Assembly (NCBI GenBank): GCA_951804985.1
Contig: OX638133.1
Coordinates: forward strand, 55,829,122-55,893,121
Source of the DNA: Dryomyza anilis
Taxonomy: Eukaryota; Arthropoda; Insecta; Diptera; Dryomyzidae
DNA length: 64,000 nt
Reading direction: 5' to 3'
In this document: one piece after another, positions 10,529 through 19,528 of the stretch
Position numbering within the stretch: the stretch's first letter is position 1
How the letters are laid out: every line of letters starts with the position of its first letter
The notes under the pieces: model-generated
Databases searched by the model: none
Told to the model about the DNA's origin: nothing
The model's input: the letters and a program-made list of their open reading frames with translations, nothing else
Translations under genes and position numbers: made by a program

Positions 10529-11454
10529 TTACGTTTTGGTAGTAAAGGGAGATACGCTTAAATTTTTTGGATTTTGATGGACTGTTTTAGTTGGGCTATT
10601 GTTTCTTTTGGTTTTGAATTCAGAAACAAGGATGTTATCAGTCCACAGATTTGAACTGATAACGGCCGCAGCATGTTCTTCCGCAATTGACAAAGTAAAA
10701 GATGCATGTGTTGGCCTGTTTCCGATTTTTTTACAAGAAATGTGGGTATCAGTTGGCAAGAGTTTATGCATTTTTATAAAATTGGAAATATTTTCTGTTG
10801 TTGTGTCAGGCATCAACCGAGATAAAAAAATTCTTTTTAATTTTGGGATTGCCTTTAACGTTGAACTAACTGGTGTCTCACTACTTGTGGTTGTTTTGGG
10901 CAGTGTAACTGCTATTAGTGATGGACTAATAGAAGGAACAGAAGGGGTAGCAGAAGTTGTTTGGGAACTACGTTTAGCCTTAGGAGGACTTAAAGATTTA
11001 TTATTATATTTTCGTTTGCGTTTTTTTTTTTCAACTTTTTTAGTTGAAGGTTCATTTTCATAGACTGATTCATTAATAATAGCTGTATTATCTTCAACAC
11101 AGTCTGGCTTATTTGCGGTATCACTGATTTCTACTATTGAGCTAAATTCGTTTAACGAATTTATTATTTCACTGTAGTTTGAATTTAAAATACTAAGTTT
11201 TTCACCAAAGTTTTTAATTTTAACAAAAAAAAAACAGATGGAGAAAGAGGTCTACAAGTAGGACAGTACCACTGTAGACCTGAATGCACTGAACATAAAA
11301 ATTCAGTGCATCCAATAGAAATATTAGCACATGTAGCGTGGTACAATTGACCACAGGAACCAGAACAGGAAAACATTGAGTTTAATATGTTCTGGCTTTT
11401 ACATTTGTCCCTCAGTGAGCAGGCAGCGAAGTTTTCAACTGATAAGAAATCCAT
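10529..11454 (-). pseudogene. CR1-like ORF1: PHD finger plus RRM-like carboxy domain
   Basis: The amino-terminal 90 residues (11454-11185) form a PHD-type zinc finger: Cys residues in CSLRDKC, CSGSCGQLYHATC, then QWYCPTC, i.e. a C4-H-C3 pattern. The frame then shifts at a T/A-run near 11220-11230. The middle is basic and proline/serine-rich with KKVEKKKRKRKYNNKS, a possible nuclear or RNA-binding segment. The carboxy part (10816-10529; ISNFIKMHKLLP, THASFTLSIAEEH, ILVSEFK) resembles the conserved carboxy domain of insect CR1/jockey ORF1 proteins, assigned by memory of the family. ORF1 proteins bind element RNA; the PHD may bind histone tails. Confidence 0.75.
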
Positions 11455-11720
11455 AGTATAAAACTATCGACAAAAAAACAAAGTTAAGAATTTAGTGCTA
11501 AAAAAAAATTAAAAGGTAAGCAGGGGTTAATGCTACTGATTTTGAACACACTAACAACACAACAAGAGTTTAGCGTAAACAAATATAGCACAAAGAAGAA
11601 TTGGAAAACTCAAATAAAATAAAATAACAATAACAATTTACATGCAACAGAATTATTTTATGCAATTATTACAAAAAATGTGTGCAATTAGTTGTATAAT
11701 TGCACATTAACTATTGGTTA
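11455..11720 (-). other. Probable 5' untranslated region of the CR1-like element
   Basis: Non-coding AT-rich sequence upstream of the ORF1 start codon. No promoter motif was identified. The boundary with the 3' end of the neighbouring jockey-like element is not resolved. Confidence 0.4.
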
Positions 11721-12070
11721 TATCAATTGTTAGACAATAATGTAGAACAATGTACACTACACTTTATAGAATTTATATTACTTAGTTTTAATTTTTAAAT
11801 AACTCTGTTCTAATCACAAATGCGTGCGCTAAAACAAAAACAACCGTCACCGACAATGAAACGAAACCAACTGATGTTTGTTTTGAACTTGCCAATATCA
11901 ATTGTTAGATAATAATGTAGAACAATGTACACTACACTTTATTGAATTTATATTACTTTGTTTTAATTTTTAAATAATACTGTTCTAATCACAAATGCAT
12001 GCGATAAAACAAAAACAACCGTCACCGACAAAGAAACGAAACCAACTGATGTTTGTTTTGAACTTGCCAA
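11721..12070 (-). repeat. 175-bp tandem duplication at the 3' end of the jockey-like element
   Basis: The segment starting TATCAATTGTTAGA occurs at 11721 and 11896, period 175 bp, with few differences. The inner copy contains the last ~30 codons of the jockey-like ORF2 and its stop (11985-11987); the outer copy repeats that coding end after the stop. Confidence 0.8.
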
Positions 12071-13670
12071 TATCAAAAATGTCGGGAAAAACAGACGCAG
12101 GGAGATTGTTCCACAAACGTATCGTGCGACTGAAGAACGAATTCTCTCGGTAATGCGTGGTTCTATTGAGAGTGAACTACGAAGGGGTGGGCTTGGTTCG
12201 ATGCCCGAGTAGAACGAAAGTACACATGACCTGGTGGAATCAGGCCATGTATTTCGCTCGAACACTTACCATTGTAATACCTATAGAACAGGCTTACACA
12301 CCCTACGGTCCTTCGGTGCTCAAGAGAACCAATAGAGGATGAAATATTTTCATCGCCTATTAAATATATTGCACGCTTTTAGATTCGATCCAGGAACTCC
12401 AAAGAAGATTTTGAAGCCCCTGCCCATATGTGCGAATTGTATTCCATCTTAGGCCGAATATAGGTGGTGTAGACAGTACGCAAGTCAGCAGGAGTGAAGT
12501 ATGTCTTACACCGTTTCAAAAAACCGAGGCACTTGGCCGCCTCTTTCGTCACGTCAAATATGTGATCATTCCAACGGAGATCACATTGAATTGATATGCC
12601 CAGAACGTCAAGAGCAGCTGACTCTGCAATATCCACAGTACCCATATTAAGGGGAGGTAGGGTTGAATCCATTCTTTTGTGAGATAACAGACAACATTGG
12701 GTCTTGCTAGCATTAAAATCAACTCTATTTGCAAGACGCCACTCGGAGATTATTTTAAGGTCATTATTGAGTGTGTCATTCATAGTGCGTCTTTTACTCT
12801 CAATCTCCAAAGAAGTTGGGCGCTTTTTGAACGAGTATGAATGACAAATGTTGCTATCATCTGCAAAGGAATGGATTGGGTTCTGGGTCAATGACAGAAG
12901 GTCATTGATAAATACCAGAAATAGGGACGGGGATATGACGGAACCCTGCGGAACTCCAGAATTGATGAAATGTTGTTCCGAAAGAACACCATCCATCGCA
13001 ACTCGTATTGAACGACCCTGGAGAAAACTCGATATCGACTAAAAGATTCACCGACACCATATGCAATTAGTTTTGAAACGAGGGCTTTATGCCACACTCG
13101 ATCAAAAGCCTTGGAGATATCAAGAGCAACAGCCTTGGTCTCCCCGAAAAGGTGAACACAATTATTCCACTTTTCGGAGAGGACCGCCATCAAGTCACCT
13201 GTGGATATGGTCCTACGCAAAACCGTATTGTCGGTCACTGAGCAATTCGTTGTGCTCAAGAGTGCAGATCATATTGCAATGGGTCGGTAATTGGCAGGGT
13301 TCGTGGCCTCGCCCTTTTTCGGAACTGGCTGGACATTGGCAACCTTCCAACAAGATGGAAAAACTCCTGTTGTGTAGGAGATGTTGAAAAGGTTACGCAA
13401 CGGACAAGCCAGCGTTGACGTGCACTTCTTCAACACATGGGCAGATATGCCATCTGGCCCAGAGGCTTTGTTAATGTTGAGGTTTGCTAAAATATTTTTA
13501 ACTGCCCGAGTCCGAAAATGTATCTCCGGCATTGCAGAAACAAAATCGACGACAGGCAGTGATTGATTATTATCTGGGAGCGTTGAATTATTTGCAAATT
13601 ATTCTGCCAAGAGATTAGCTTTATCAACCGGGTCAGTGAAGGTCTGGCCATTCATACTAAGAGTTGGAGT
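11985..13670 (-). pseudogene. Jockey/CR1-superfamily ORF2, RT and carboxy region (3' half)
   Basis: Reverse transcriptase of a second minus-strand non-LTR element. Motifs in order: NKASGPDGISAHVLKKC, VPKKGEATNPANYRPI, VALDISKAFDRVWHKAL, NSGVPQGSVISPSLFL, the catalytic IHSFADDSNICHS, then LGISIQCDLRWNDHI and YIRPKMEYNSHIWAG. The carboxy end reads SLEHRRTVGCVSLFYRYYNG to a stop at 11985-11987. At least three frameshifts or stops separate these blocks (near 12370, 12890 and 13260). The gene continues across the nested insertion at 13671 into 15444-16551. A full-length ORF2 of this type is about 900-1000 residues; all domains are represented. Clade is uncertain (jockey/CR1/L2-like). Confidence 0.83.
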
Positions 13671-13680
13671 AGACGATGTC
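13671..13680. repeat. Left target-site duplication of the I/LOA-type insertion
   Basis: AGACGATGTC occurs here and again at 15444-15453, flanking the plus-strand insertion exactly. Removing the insertion and one copy restores the minus-strand coding frame across the site. Confidence 0.88.
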
Positions 13681-13682
13681 TG

Positions 13683-15356
13683 GTTGACTCTCTAGTCAAC
13701 GATCTCGATGGACCAGGTATCTATTCCCAGGCCTATGCAGATGATGTTGCCATTCTTGCCACAGGCTTTTCCCTCAATGAGGTCTGTGTTAAAACACAAA
13801 ACTCATTGAACCGAATTGACAGCTGGTGTACTGCAAACGGACTTTCAGTCAACCCTCACAAAACAGGGATTGTTCTCTTCACTAGGAAAAGAATAATGAC
13901 AGGATTATCTCTACCAGTACTTAAGGGTGTCACTATTCCTCTGTCTAACGAAGTAAAATATCTGGGCTTAACTCTAGATAGTAAACTACTTTGGACAAAA
14001 CATGTTGAAAATAAAATTTCGCGAGCATTGAATGCCTTCTGGCAATGCAGAGGAATTTTTGGGAAGACATGGGGACTATCGCCGAGCAAATCCTTATGGA
14101 TTTACACGGCAATGATAAGACCGATGATATCATATGCATCGGTATTCTGGTGGAACAAGCTGTCGCGAAAATGCGTGTCAACTAGTCTTGCCAAGATTCA
14201 GAGAACCGTGTGTCTGGGTGTTACGGGTGCCTTTCCCACTACACCTGGTCCAGCACTGAATGTAATCTTAAACCTACCACCACTTGACATCTTCATCAGA
14301 GGCGAAGCCATGAAAGGCTGCTGGAGACTAAAACGAGGTGGTTTCTGGTTTAATGTTCCCTGGAATATCTCTGACATTGCACTTGACACTCCATTAGACA
14401 CCTGTCTACTGGAGATGCCCTCTGATGCAATGATAACAGAAATATTACCAAGACGAAATTTTGTCTGCCATCCTGACATTCAAGACTGGCTAACGCCTGA
14501 CTGTGAGCCAGCTAGAGGGTCACACCGCATTTTCACAGACGGCTCCAGAACCGATCAGGGATCTGGTGCTGGAGTGTTTGTGGAACCGGATGACCGCAGA
14601 TTTCACTTCGCCTTAGGCGACAATGCCTCGGTATTTCAAGCCGAAGTCAATGCTATACTTATGGCTATGGACTACATTGCGGATAATAGATGGCAGAACA
14701 GGGCTATATCAGTTTTCAGCGATAGTCAGGCTGCTCTTATGGCTTTGAACAACCAGGTCATCACATCCAAAATTGTACGTCAATGCAGATCACGTCTCAA
14801 TTGTGTTGGTAAATACAATACACTGAAACTGATTTGGGTGCCGGGCCATAAAGGAGTTTCGGGCAATGAAACATCTGACGACCTAGCACGTGCAGGATCT
14901 GAGGATAATCCATTTGGACCAGAACCTGTGCTTGGACTACCTGCATCTACGGGAAAATTCGTCATCAGCTCTTGGGTCGCCTCCGCACACAAGAGGAGAT
15001 GGCTGAATGAGACGAAATGCAGATTCTCCAAGCTCATGACACCGACGATAACCAAAAGATCGGCCTCGTTTCTACTTTCCTTAAGTAGAAAGGAGTGCAG
15101 AAAACTGACGGGACTTCTAACGGGACACAACGCATGTGGAAAACACATGAACGCAATCGGCCTGGCCGAAAGCGTCTTATGTTCTGCCTGCTACGAAGAA
15201 ACTGGCACCACAGAGCACTATCTCTGTGACTGTCCAGCTTTTTCTAGAATTAGAAGGCAGATCTTTGGCACAGATGTGATGAGAGAGGATCAGCTTCACT
15301 CTCTATCACACAATAGCCTTCTTAGATTCAATAATGAATCTAAGAAGTATCATTAA
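13683..15356 (+). CDS. Partial ORF2: RT palm end, RNase H and Cys-rich tail
   Basis: An open frame of 557 residues without its natural start (5' truncation) and without internal stops, so recently inserted. The first internal ATG is at 13806, but the frame is open from 13683 and includes the RT catalytic YADDVAIL near residue 22, followed by NGLSVNPHKTGIVLF and YLGLTLDSKLLW (RT thumb). RNase H follows at about residues 275-400: IFTDGSRTDQGSGAG (first Asp), FQAEVNAILMAM (Glu), VFSDSQAALMAL (second Asp) and LIWVPGHKGVSGNETSDDLA (His/Asp). Near the end CSACYEETGTTEHYLCDCPAF is a Cys/His cluster typical of these elements. RNase H in a non-LTR ORF2 points to the I/LOA group. It has no promoter of its own here and is non-autonomous. 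Confidence 0.88.
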   Translation, partial: VDSLVNDLDGPGIYSQAYADDVAILATGFSLNEVCVKTQNSLNRIDSWCTANGLSVNPHKTGIVLFTRKRIMTGLSLPVLKGVTIPLSNEVKYLGLTLDSKLLWTKHVENKISRALNAFWQCRGIFGKTWGLSPSKSLWIYTAMIRPMISYASVFWWNKLSRKCVSTSLAKIQRTVCLGVTGAFPTTPGPALNVILNLPPLDIFIRGEAMKGCWRLKRGGFWFNVPWNISDIALDTPLDTCLLEMPSDAMITEILPRRNFVCHPDIQDWLTPDCEPARGSHRIFTDGSRTDQGSGAGVFVEPDDRRFHFALGDNASVFQAEVNAILMAMDYIADNRWQNRAISVFSDSQAALMALNNQVITSKIVRQCRSRLNCVGKYNTLKLIWVPGHKGVSGNETSDDLARAGSEDNPFGPEPVLGLPASTGKFVISSWVASAHKRRWLNETKCRFSKLMTPTITKRSASFLLSLSRKECRKLTGLLTGHNACGKHMNAIGLAESVLCSACYEETGTTEHYLCDCPAFSRIRRQIFGTDVMREDQLHSLSHNSLLRFNNESKKYH

Positions 15357-15373
15357 AAACCAGGGAACTGGGT

Positions 15374-15410
15374 CACAGCACAATGGATATAACCCTGTCT
15401 GAGTGCTGTG
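15374..15410 (+). other. 3' UTR stem-loop of the I/LOA-type element
   Basis: CACAGCAC at 15374-15381 pairs perfectly with GTGCTGTG at 15403-15410 across a 21-base loop, 17 bp after the stop codon. A 3' hairpin may serve as the RT recognition site; that role is inferred. Confidence 0.5.
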
Positions 15411-15443
15411 GCTCTATTTTTTTATCCCACATTAAATAAAAAA

Positions 15444-15453
15444 AGACGATGTC
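15444..15453. repeat. Right target-site duplication of the I/LOA-type insertion
   Basis: AGACGATGTC, identical to 13671-13680, directly after the A-rich tail. Confidence 0.88.
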
Positions 15454-16551
15454 ATCTGATTCCTCATTCTTTTTACAAATGACCAGACATTTTTACCACC
15501 CCTGTGATAGAGTAGGACCTTTTTGTGCGCGTTTTGTTCGTGAAGAAACTTTTCGCGCGAGATCACGGCATTACAGCGATTCCTAGCCTGTATACGAAGT
15601 CTTTCAGTATCAGCATTCTTCTTAGAACGCCAAGTCTGAAAGGCTTCCTCTTTCGACCTGACTGCAATCCTGCACGTATGAAGGACCGCATAGCTAATAA
15701 AATAATATTTTGTACCATTAAAGCCGCAGCATTTATGTCTCTGTCAGCGAAACACAATTTCCAATTAAAGTTGCGAAAAAAATCATTTAACGCAACCCAA
15801 TTTGCTTTTTCGTAAAGCCATACAGTCCTCTTCGGGGCTTTAATCGAAGAGGCGCGTAAACTAGAATACGAAAACTCAGCGGAAACAGTACAGTGGTCGG
15901 AATTACCAAGAGGTGGAAGGACTTTTACATCATATTTTTCATGATGTGAAGTCAGAAAAAGGTCTAGGGCTTTTGGGCTTTGCCCGCCGACGAGTGGAAT
16001 ATACGTCGGCTCCTTCACCATTTGAGTGAGTTGGTTGCACTCGGCAAAAAGCTCAACATAACAACCTTCCTGTGTTGATAGACCCGAGTGGCGTTGTGCA
16101 CATTAAAATCGACGGCAACAACAATTTCACTGCCTGGAAATTGCTCCAATATATTTGAGATCGAATCAGATAAGGCATCCAGCTTATTACAGGTGGAAAC
16201 CCTATCTAAATTCGGACTCCTATAAAGAAAGCACAAGTGCATGATGTGTGTTTGAATTTTGAATTTAACCCAAATAGTATTAAATTCGCTATCCGACACA
16301 CTACGTTGTTGCTGCAGTTGATACGCAACGTCACTTCGAATAAAAAGAGCAAGGCCCCCATGGGCAGAGAATAATGGCAATAGGTGATTACCATGTACAT
16401 GAAAATCCAGTGGATCTGCACCCTCATTAACCTGGGTCTCACCTAGTGCCATTATATGTGGCCTATGGATGGACACATACGCATATACCGTGAAAAAGTT
16501 CGCCCTTAGCCCACGAATGTTGCAAAAATCTATGCGAAATTTTTGCGACAT
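15444..16551 (-). pseudogene. Jockey/CR1-superfamily ORF2, AP endonuclease and linker (5' half)
   Basis: Amino-terminal part of the ORF2 whose RT lies at 11985-13670. The protein starts at 16551 with MSQKFRIDFCNIRGLRANF, the usual opening of these endonucleases. Then come IMALGETQ (catalytic Glu), FSAHGGLALFIRSDVAYQL, FLYRSPN, VVAVDFNVHN (family motif GDFN has become VDFN) and, after a frameshift near 16015-16080, PLGNSDHCTVSAEF with the catalytic Ser-Asp-His. The linker down to 15454 reads through the insertion site into the RT half. The Gly-to-Val change and frameshifts mark it as dead. The start ATG is followed at once by the conserved fold, so ORF2 probably starts here. Confidence 0.82.
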
Positions 16552-17058
16552 TTTTTTCTACTGGGCAACTTCAAAACAGACAGACATACATACATACTAC
16601 CAGGGCGCAGCAGTTGAAACAATCAAATGAGAGCGTAAGTCAAGCCGTGGTGAGTGTTATTCTTTCACCACAGCATAGATTACGCACTCAGTAAAGCCTA
16701 GTAGCGTGCGTCGGAAATTGCAAAAACAGCGTGGCAACTCAGCAGCGAGGCAACTCAGCAGGCAGCGCGAAACCGGTTCTATTATGTGGTTGTTGTTGTT
16801 GAATTATTATTGTTTGTTTTATTTATTTGGTGTTTATTTTTCTTTTTAGTTTTTATGTAAATTATTATTAGTTTGTGTTTTAATTTAATTTTGTTTTATT
16901 TCGTTGTTATTTTTTCTAATAATGGGCGGGCACATTAAATACAGTTTTGAAACACATTGATACTAAACGACGGACGGAACACGTTAAAAGACAAGTTAAA
17001 AGACAAGACAAGAGACGACACGACACGTCCGTCCCCCATAAGTGCGTTGACGCTACCC
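16552..17058 (-). other. Presumed 5' region of the jockey-like element
   Basis: No ORF1 is recognisable between the ORF2 start and the gypsy junction at about 17058. The stretch contains a duplicated GGCAACTCAGCAG motif (16733-16765), GTT triplets near 16790, an AT-rich block and a GA/AC-rich block (16960-17040). It could be a 5' UTR, or an ORF1-less copy joined to other DNA; I cannot tell which. Confidence 0.4.
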
Positions 17059-17253
17059 AAAACATTCCGACCCGAACGATCTACAAGCACACTGTTCATG
17101 TCCATAAGTACGACAGTCACTGCAATACGGAGTGTTTCTCCGTGTATGACATTCATCCCTCAGATGTCCATTCTTCTTGCAAAAAGAACATGTAGGTGTA
17201 GGCTGCTTCATACCTACATTTTGTGTTTTCTCTTCTTTCTCCTTTTTTTTCAC
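17059..17253 (-). pseudogene. Gypsy-like gag zinc knuckles, unit B
   Basis: Nucleocapsid part of Gag. The first knuckle, CSFCKKNGHLRDEC, has the C-x2-C-x4-H-x4-C spacing that binds zinc and packages RNA. A second Cys/His cluster, YCSDCRTYGHEQC, has shorter final spacing. The segment ends at the 9.45-kb insertion. A deletion of about 240 bp, relative to unit C, joins it to the capsid part near 17262 and puts the two in different frames. Confidence 0.8.
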
Positions 17254-18180
17254 TGCTTTGGCCTCGAGAAAGATCTAATACTTTCCCCCGGATACTGAGA
17301 TGCCTTTCTAATGTCATATTGAATGACATCTACTGACATACATTCCAAGTACGTATTCCTTAACAGATTGTATAAATCATCTATTGTGTCAAACTCCTTT
17401 GAACTTACTAAGTCAAAAGCATCTCCCTGTAAACGAACCCTAACGCCTTTAATAAACTCATTCATTTGTTCAGGCTTCAGTTCTGCCCTCACCACTTCAC
17501 ATCCTTCAATAAAACGGTGAAGATCCGTCCTCAGCGATGATGAGTCTGCACCTGCAAAATCTGGCACCGCATTTTTAACGAATTTCGCGACTTCGCCTAA
17601 TCCCATGTTGCCCTGTGTTGTGATGTCGTCACTTTCTATGGTATCCTTGTGGTATAAGGATGTCTCGTGCGCTGTCTTAACCTCCTCGTTCAAATATCTA
17701 ATACGCGCGTTCAACTCCTGTATTTTGTTGTTCGCTCCTCCAACGTCGAGTACTTCTCCCTTGCCTGGCGTCTGACAGAATTATTTATTGATTCCTCAGA
17801 AATATTCTTTTCTTTCAATAAATTTCTTAATTTTATGTTTTCCTCATCTATTTTAGCTGTTTCTTCTAACTCTACTGTACGTTTTAAACAATAATCGTTT
17901 AAACGTTTTCACAACACGTCAATTCATCTTTCTAATTCACCATTTTCTGTTAAAACCGATTTAATTTTCAAATTCTGGAAATTTAATAACTCTCTACTAT
18001 TTTATCTGCCTCCTCTAATTTAGTTAAATGCAGAATTCTAGATATGTTTTCTTTTAATAACGCTGTACTATCTTTATTTAGTATTGTTGGTACAAATTGC
18101 GACCATAATTTTTCAACAAATCTGTCCAATTCGCTAGATTGCTTTTGAATATACGCATTTAATTCATTAGCATTTGCCAT
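17254..18180 (-). pseudogene. Gypsy-like gag, unit B
   Basis: The best preserved Gag body in the window. The amino end (18180-17983) starts MANANELNAYIQKQSS and stops after ADKIVESY. A heptad-like charged region (predicted coiled coil) follows. The capsid-like part, 17714-17250, has LGEVAKFVKNAVPDFAGAD, LHRFIEGCEVVRAELKPEQ and FDTIDDLYNLLRNTYLE, the typical helical Gag core of gypsy-group elements, then QYPGESIRSFSR. Frameshifts lie near 17715-17760 and 17930. Gag would assemble the cytoplasmic particle; this copy cannot. Confidence 0.8.
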
Positions 18181-18254
18181 TAATGGTCCGTAGTTCGGAA
18201 TCTCAGTGTTATTTTATTTATTGTTCATTGAATGTTAATTGATTCTATTGAATA
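18181..18254 (-). other. Gypsy leader, unit B, gag-proximal part
   Basis: A shortened leader. Only the distal part of one hairpin motif survives (18185-18208), joined directly to the gag start. The segment of about 530 bp between gag and that motif in units A and C, including the other hairpin copy, is deleted. Confidence 0.6.
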
Positions 18255-18465
18255 CTAGCTGAACCCGTACACGACTCGTGCAAATATTATGTGAATGCAA
18301 GGTTATTGAGCAATGTTATTAATATAAATAACATTTTTATTATTTATATCAGGGACCCGTGCTTCGCTGTGGACGTTTTTTTATTGGTTTTATAAATGTA
18401 GTAACTAAAATCATACTAATTATCCGATAAAACAACTTTTCTCATAGACAATTCTTTCTCAGACT

Positions 18466-18538
18466 GTGCTTCCCCGTAAAATTCTTCCCAGTAGAATTCT
18501 TTCCCGTAGAATTCTTCCCCGTAGAGTTATTCCCAGTA
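18466..18538. repeat. Minisatellite in Helitron (GAATTCTTCCCAGTA type)
   Basis: About four imperfect copies of a 15-18-bp unit such as GTAGAATTCTTCCC. The open frames across it are repeat artefacts. Confidence 0.65.
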
Positions 18539-18540
18539 GA

Positions 18541-18915
18541 AGTTTTAGTGTGGTTAGTTTTAGTGTGGTGAGTTTTAGTGTGGTGAATTTTAGTGTGGTG
18601 AGTTTAAGTGTAGTGAATTTTTTTGTTGTGTGTTATTTTAGGTCAGTTTAAGTGGGTCAATTTGAATGTCTTGAATTTTAGTGTGGTGAAAGAGCTCGGC
18701 CGAAGTTCTATACAGGACTGTAGCGCCAAACTATTATATTATTATAATTTTAGTGTGGTGAGTTTTATTGTGGTGAAATTTAGTGTGGTGAGTTTTTGTG
18801 TGGTGAATTTTAGTGTGGTGAATATTAGTCTGGTAAATTTTAGTGTGGTGAGTTTTAGTGTGGTGAATTTTAGTGTGGTGAGTTTTAGTGTGGTTAATTT
18901 TAGTGTGGTGAATTT
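18541..18915. repeat. 15-bp minisatellite in Helitron (TTTTAGTGTGGTGAA type)
   Basis: Two blocks, 18541-18615 and 18745-18915, of a 15-bp unit TTTTAGTGTGGTGAG/A repeated about 5 and 11 times, separated by unique sequence. Because 15 is a multiple of 3, long artefactual frames (SFSVVNFSVV) appear. Confidence 0.8.
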
Positions 18916-19252
18916 TACGATCCTGGTTGATTTTGTTTCTATACTTTTTTATTTTTCTGTTGTTTTTGAGTTATAGCTTAAGTTTTGTGCTTTTACTTTT
19001 GTTTTTGTATTTGATTTTTGCTTTTGTTTTTGTGTTTTTGCTTTTGTGTGTTTTTTTTGTATTTGAGTTTTTTGTTTCATCTTCTTAGCTTGTGTATGTG
19101 CCGAGTTATGTCGTTTTGAAAGTTTAGGTTGTGTGGGAGGTAACACGTCCCTTTGTCTAATCCCGCCCATATATAGCCTATGACACCCTCCGGACTCCAT
19201 AGTATCCTGGTGCAAAATTTCAGTTAAATCGGTTCAGCGGTTTAGACGTGAT

Positions 19253-19306
19253 GCTGGAACAAACAGACAGACAGACAGACAGACCGACCGACAGACTGAC
19301 GGACGG
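19253..19306. repeat. GACA-rich simple repeat near the Helitron 5' end
   Basis: CAGACAGACAGACAGACC followed by GACCGACC/GACGGACGG variants. Such tetranucleotide runs next to ATCGGTTCAGCGGTTTAGAC are common just inside the 5' end of insect Helitrons. Confidence 0.65.
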
Positions 19307-19329
19307 ACCAAGAGTTTTATATATATAGA

Positions 19330-19511
19330 TTAACAATATTCATTTAAATTTTAAAAATAAATTTATATTTAACTATATTCTGTTGTAAAATAGTCCCTCT
19401 TCTTTTTTTTAAACTTCTAAAACACTACTCATAAAAAAAAATTAAAACTATCTTATTCTATTTTAATATCTTAAAAAAAAAAAAATTCAAACTTATGAGA
19501 TGTTGGTACCG
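19330..19511 (-). other. Gypsy leader, unit B, LTR-proximal part
   Basis: Continues the gypsy leader after the Helitron, matching 3797-4028 of unit A. A stretch of about 50 bp before the primer site is deleted. Confidence 0.6.
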
Positions 19512-19528
19512 ACGTACCGGCTGCGCCA
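19512..19528 (-). promoter_or_regulatory. tRNA primer-binding site, unit B
   Basis: Minus strand TGGCGCAGCCGGTACG directly after the LTR end, the same as in unit A. Confidence 0.65.

Larger units (their letters stand above)
7607..11720 (-). mobile_element. CR1-like non-LTR retrotransposon (degenerate, near full length)
   Basis: This is a minus-strand non-LTR element with an ORF1 bearing a PHD finger and an ORF2 with endonuclease and RT. A PHD finger in ORF1 is a documented feature of CR1-clade elements. The 3' end abuts gypsy protease at 7606/7607; no clear poly(A) or short 3' repeat was recognised. The 5' limit is uncertain and lies between the ORF1 start (11454) and the 175-bp repeats at 11721. 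Confidence 0.78.
13681..15443 (+). mobile_element. 5'-truncated I/LOA-type non-LTR retrotransposon
   Basis: A 1763-bp plus-strand insertion inside the jockey-like ORF2, bounded by 10-bp target duplications. It begins in the middle of RT, as expected for incomplete target-primed reverse transcription. It ends with a short A-rich tail after AATAAA at 15435-15440. As the nested element, it is younger than its host. Confidence 0.87.
18255..19329 (-). mobile_element. Non-autonomous Helitron in the unit B leader
   Basis: A 1075-bp insertion absent from units A and C, whose matching sequence runs straight through the site (…GAATA^TTAAC…). On the minus strand it begins TCTATATATATAAAACTC and ends GGGTTCAGCTAG. 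That is the 5'-TC and CTRR-3' ends of a Helitron, inserted between A and T with no target duplication. A palindrome, CACGACTCGTG (18270-18280), sits just inside the 3' end as expected. No Rep/helicase is encoded. Internal minisatellites are annotated separately. I call it a Helitron with good confidence because ends, target and empty sites agree. Confidence 0.8.

Noticed and set aside
10599..11063. Plus-strand 154-codon frame
   Set aside because: Shadow of the CR1-like ORF1 on the minus strand.
11963..12265. 100-codon minus-strand frame
   Set aside because: Out-of-frame reading of the jockey-like ORF2 carboxy end. The correct frame shows RLWNNLPASVFPD before the stop at 11985-11987.
18466..18976. 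Two overlapping frames with SVVSFSVVNF repeats
   Set aside because: Translation of a 15-bp minisatellite inside a Helitron; no protein family fits.
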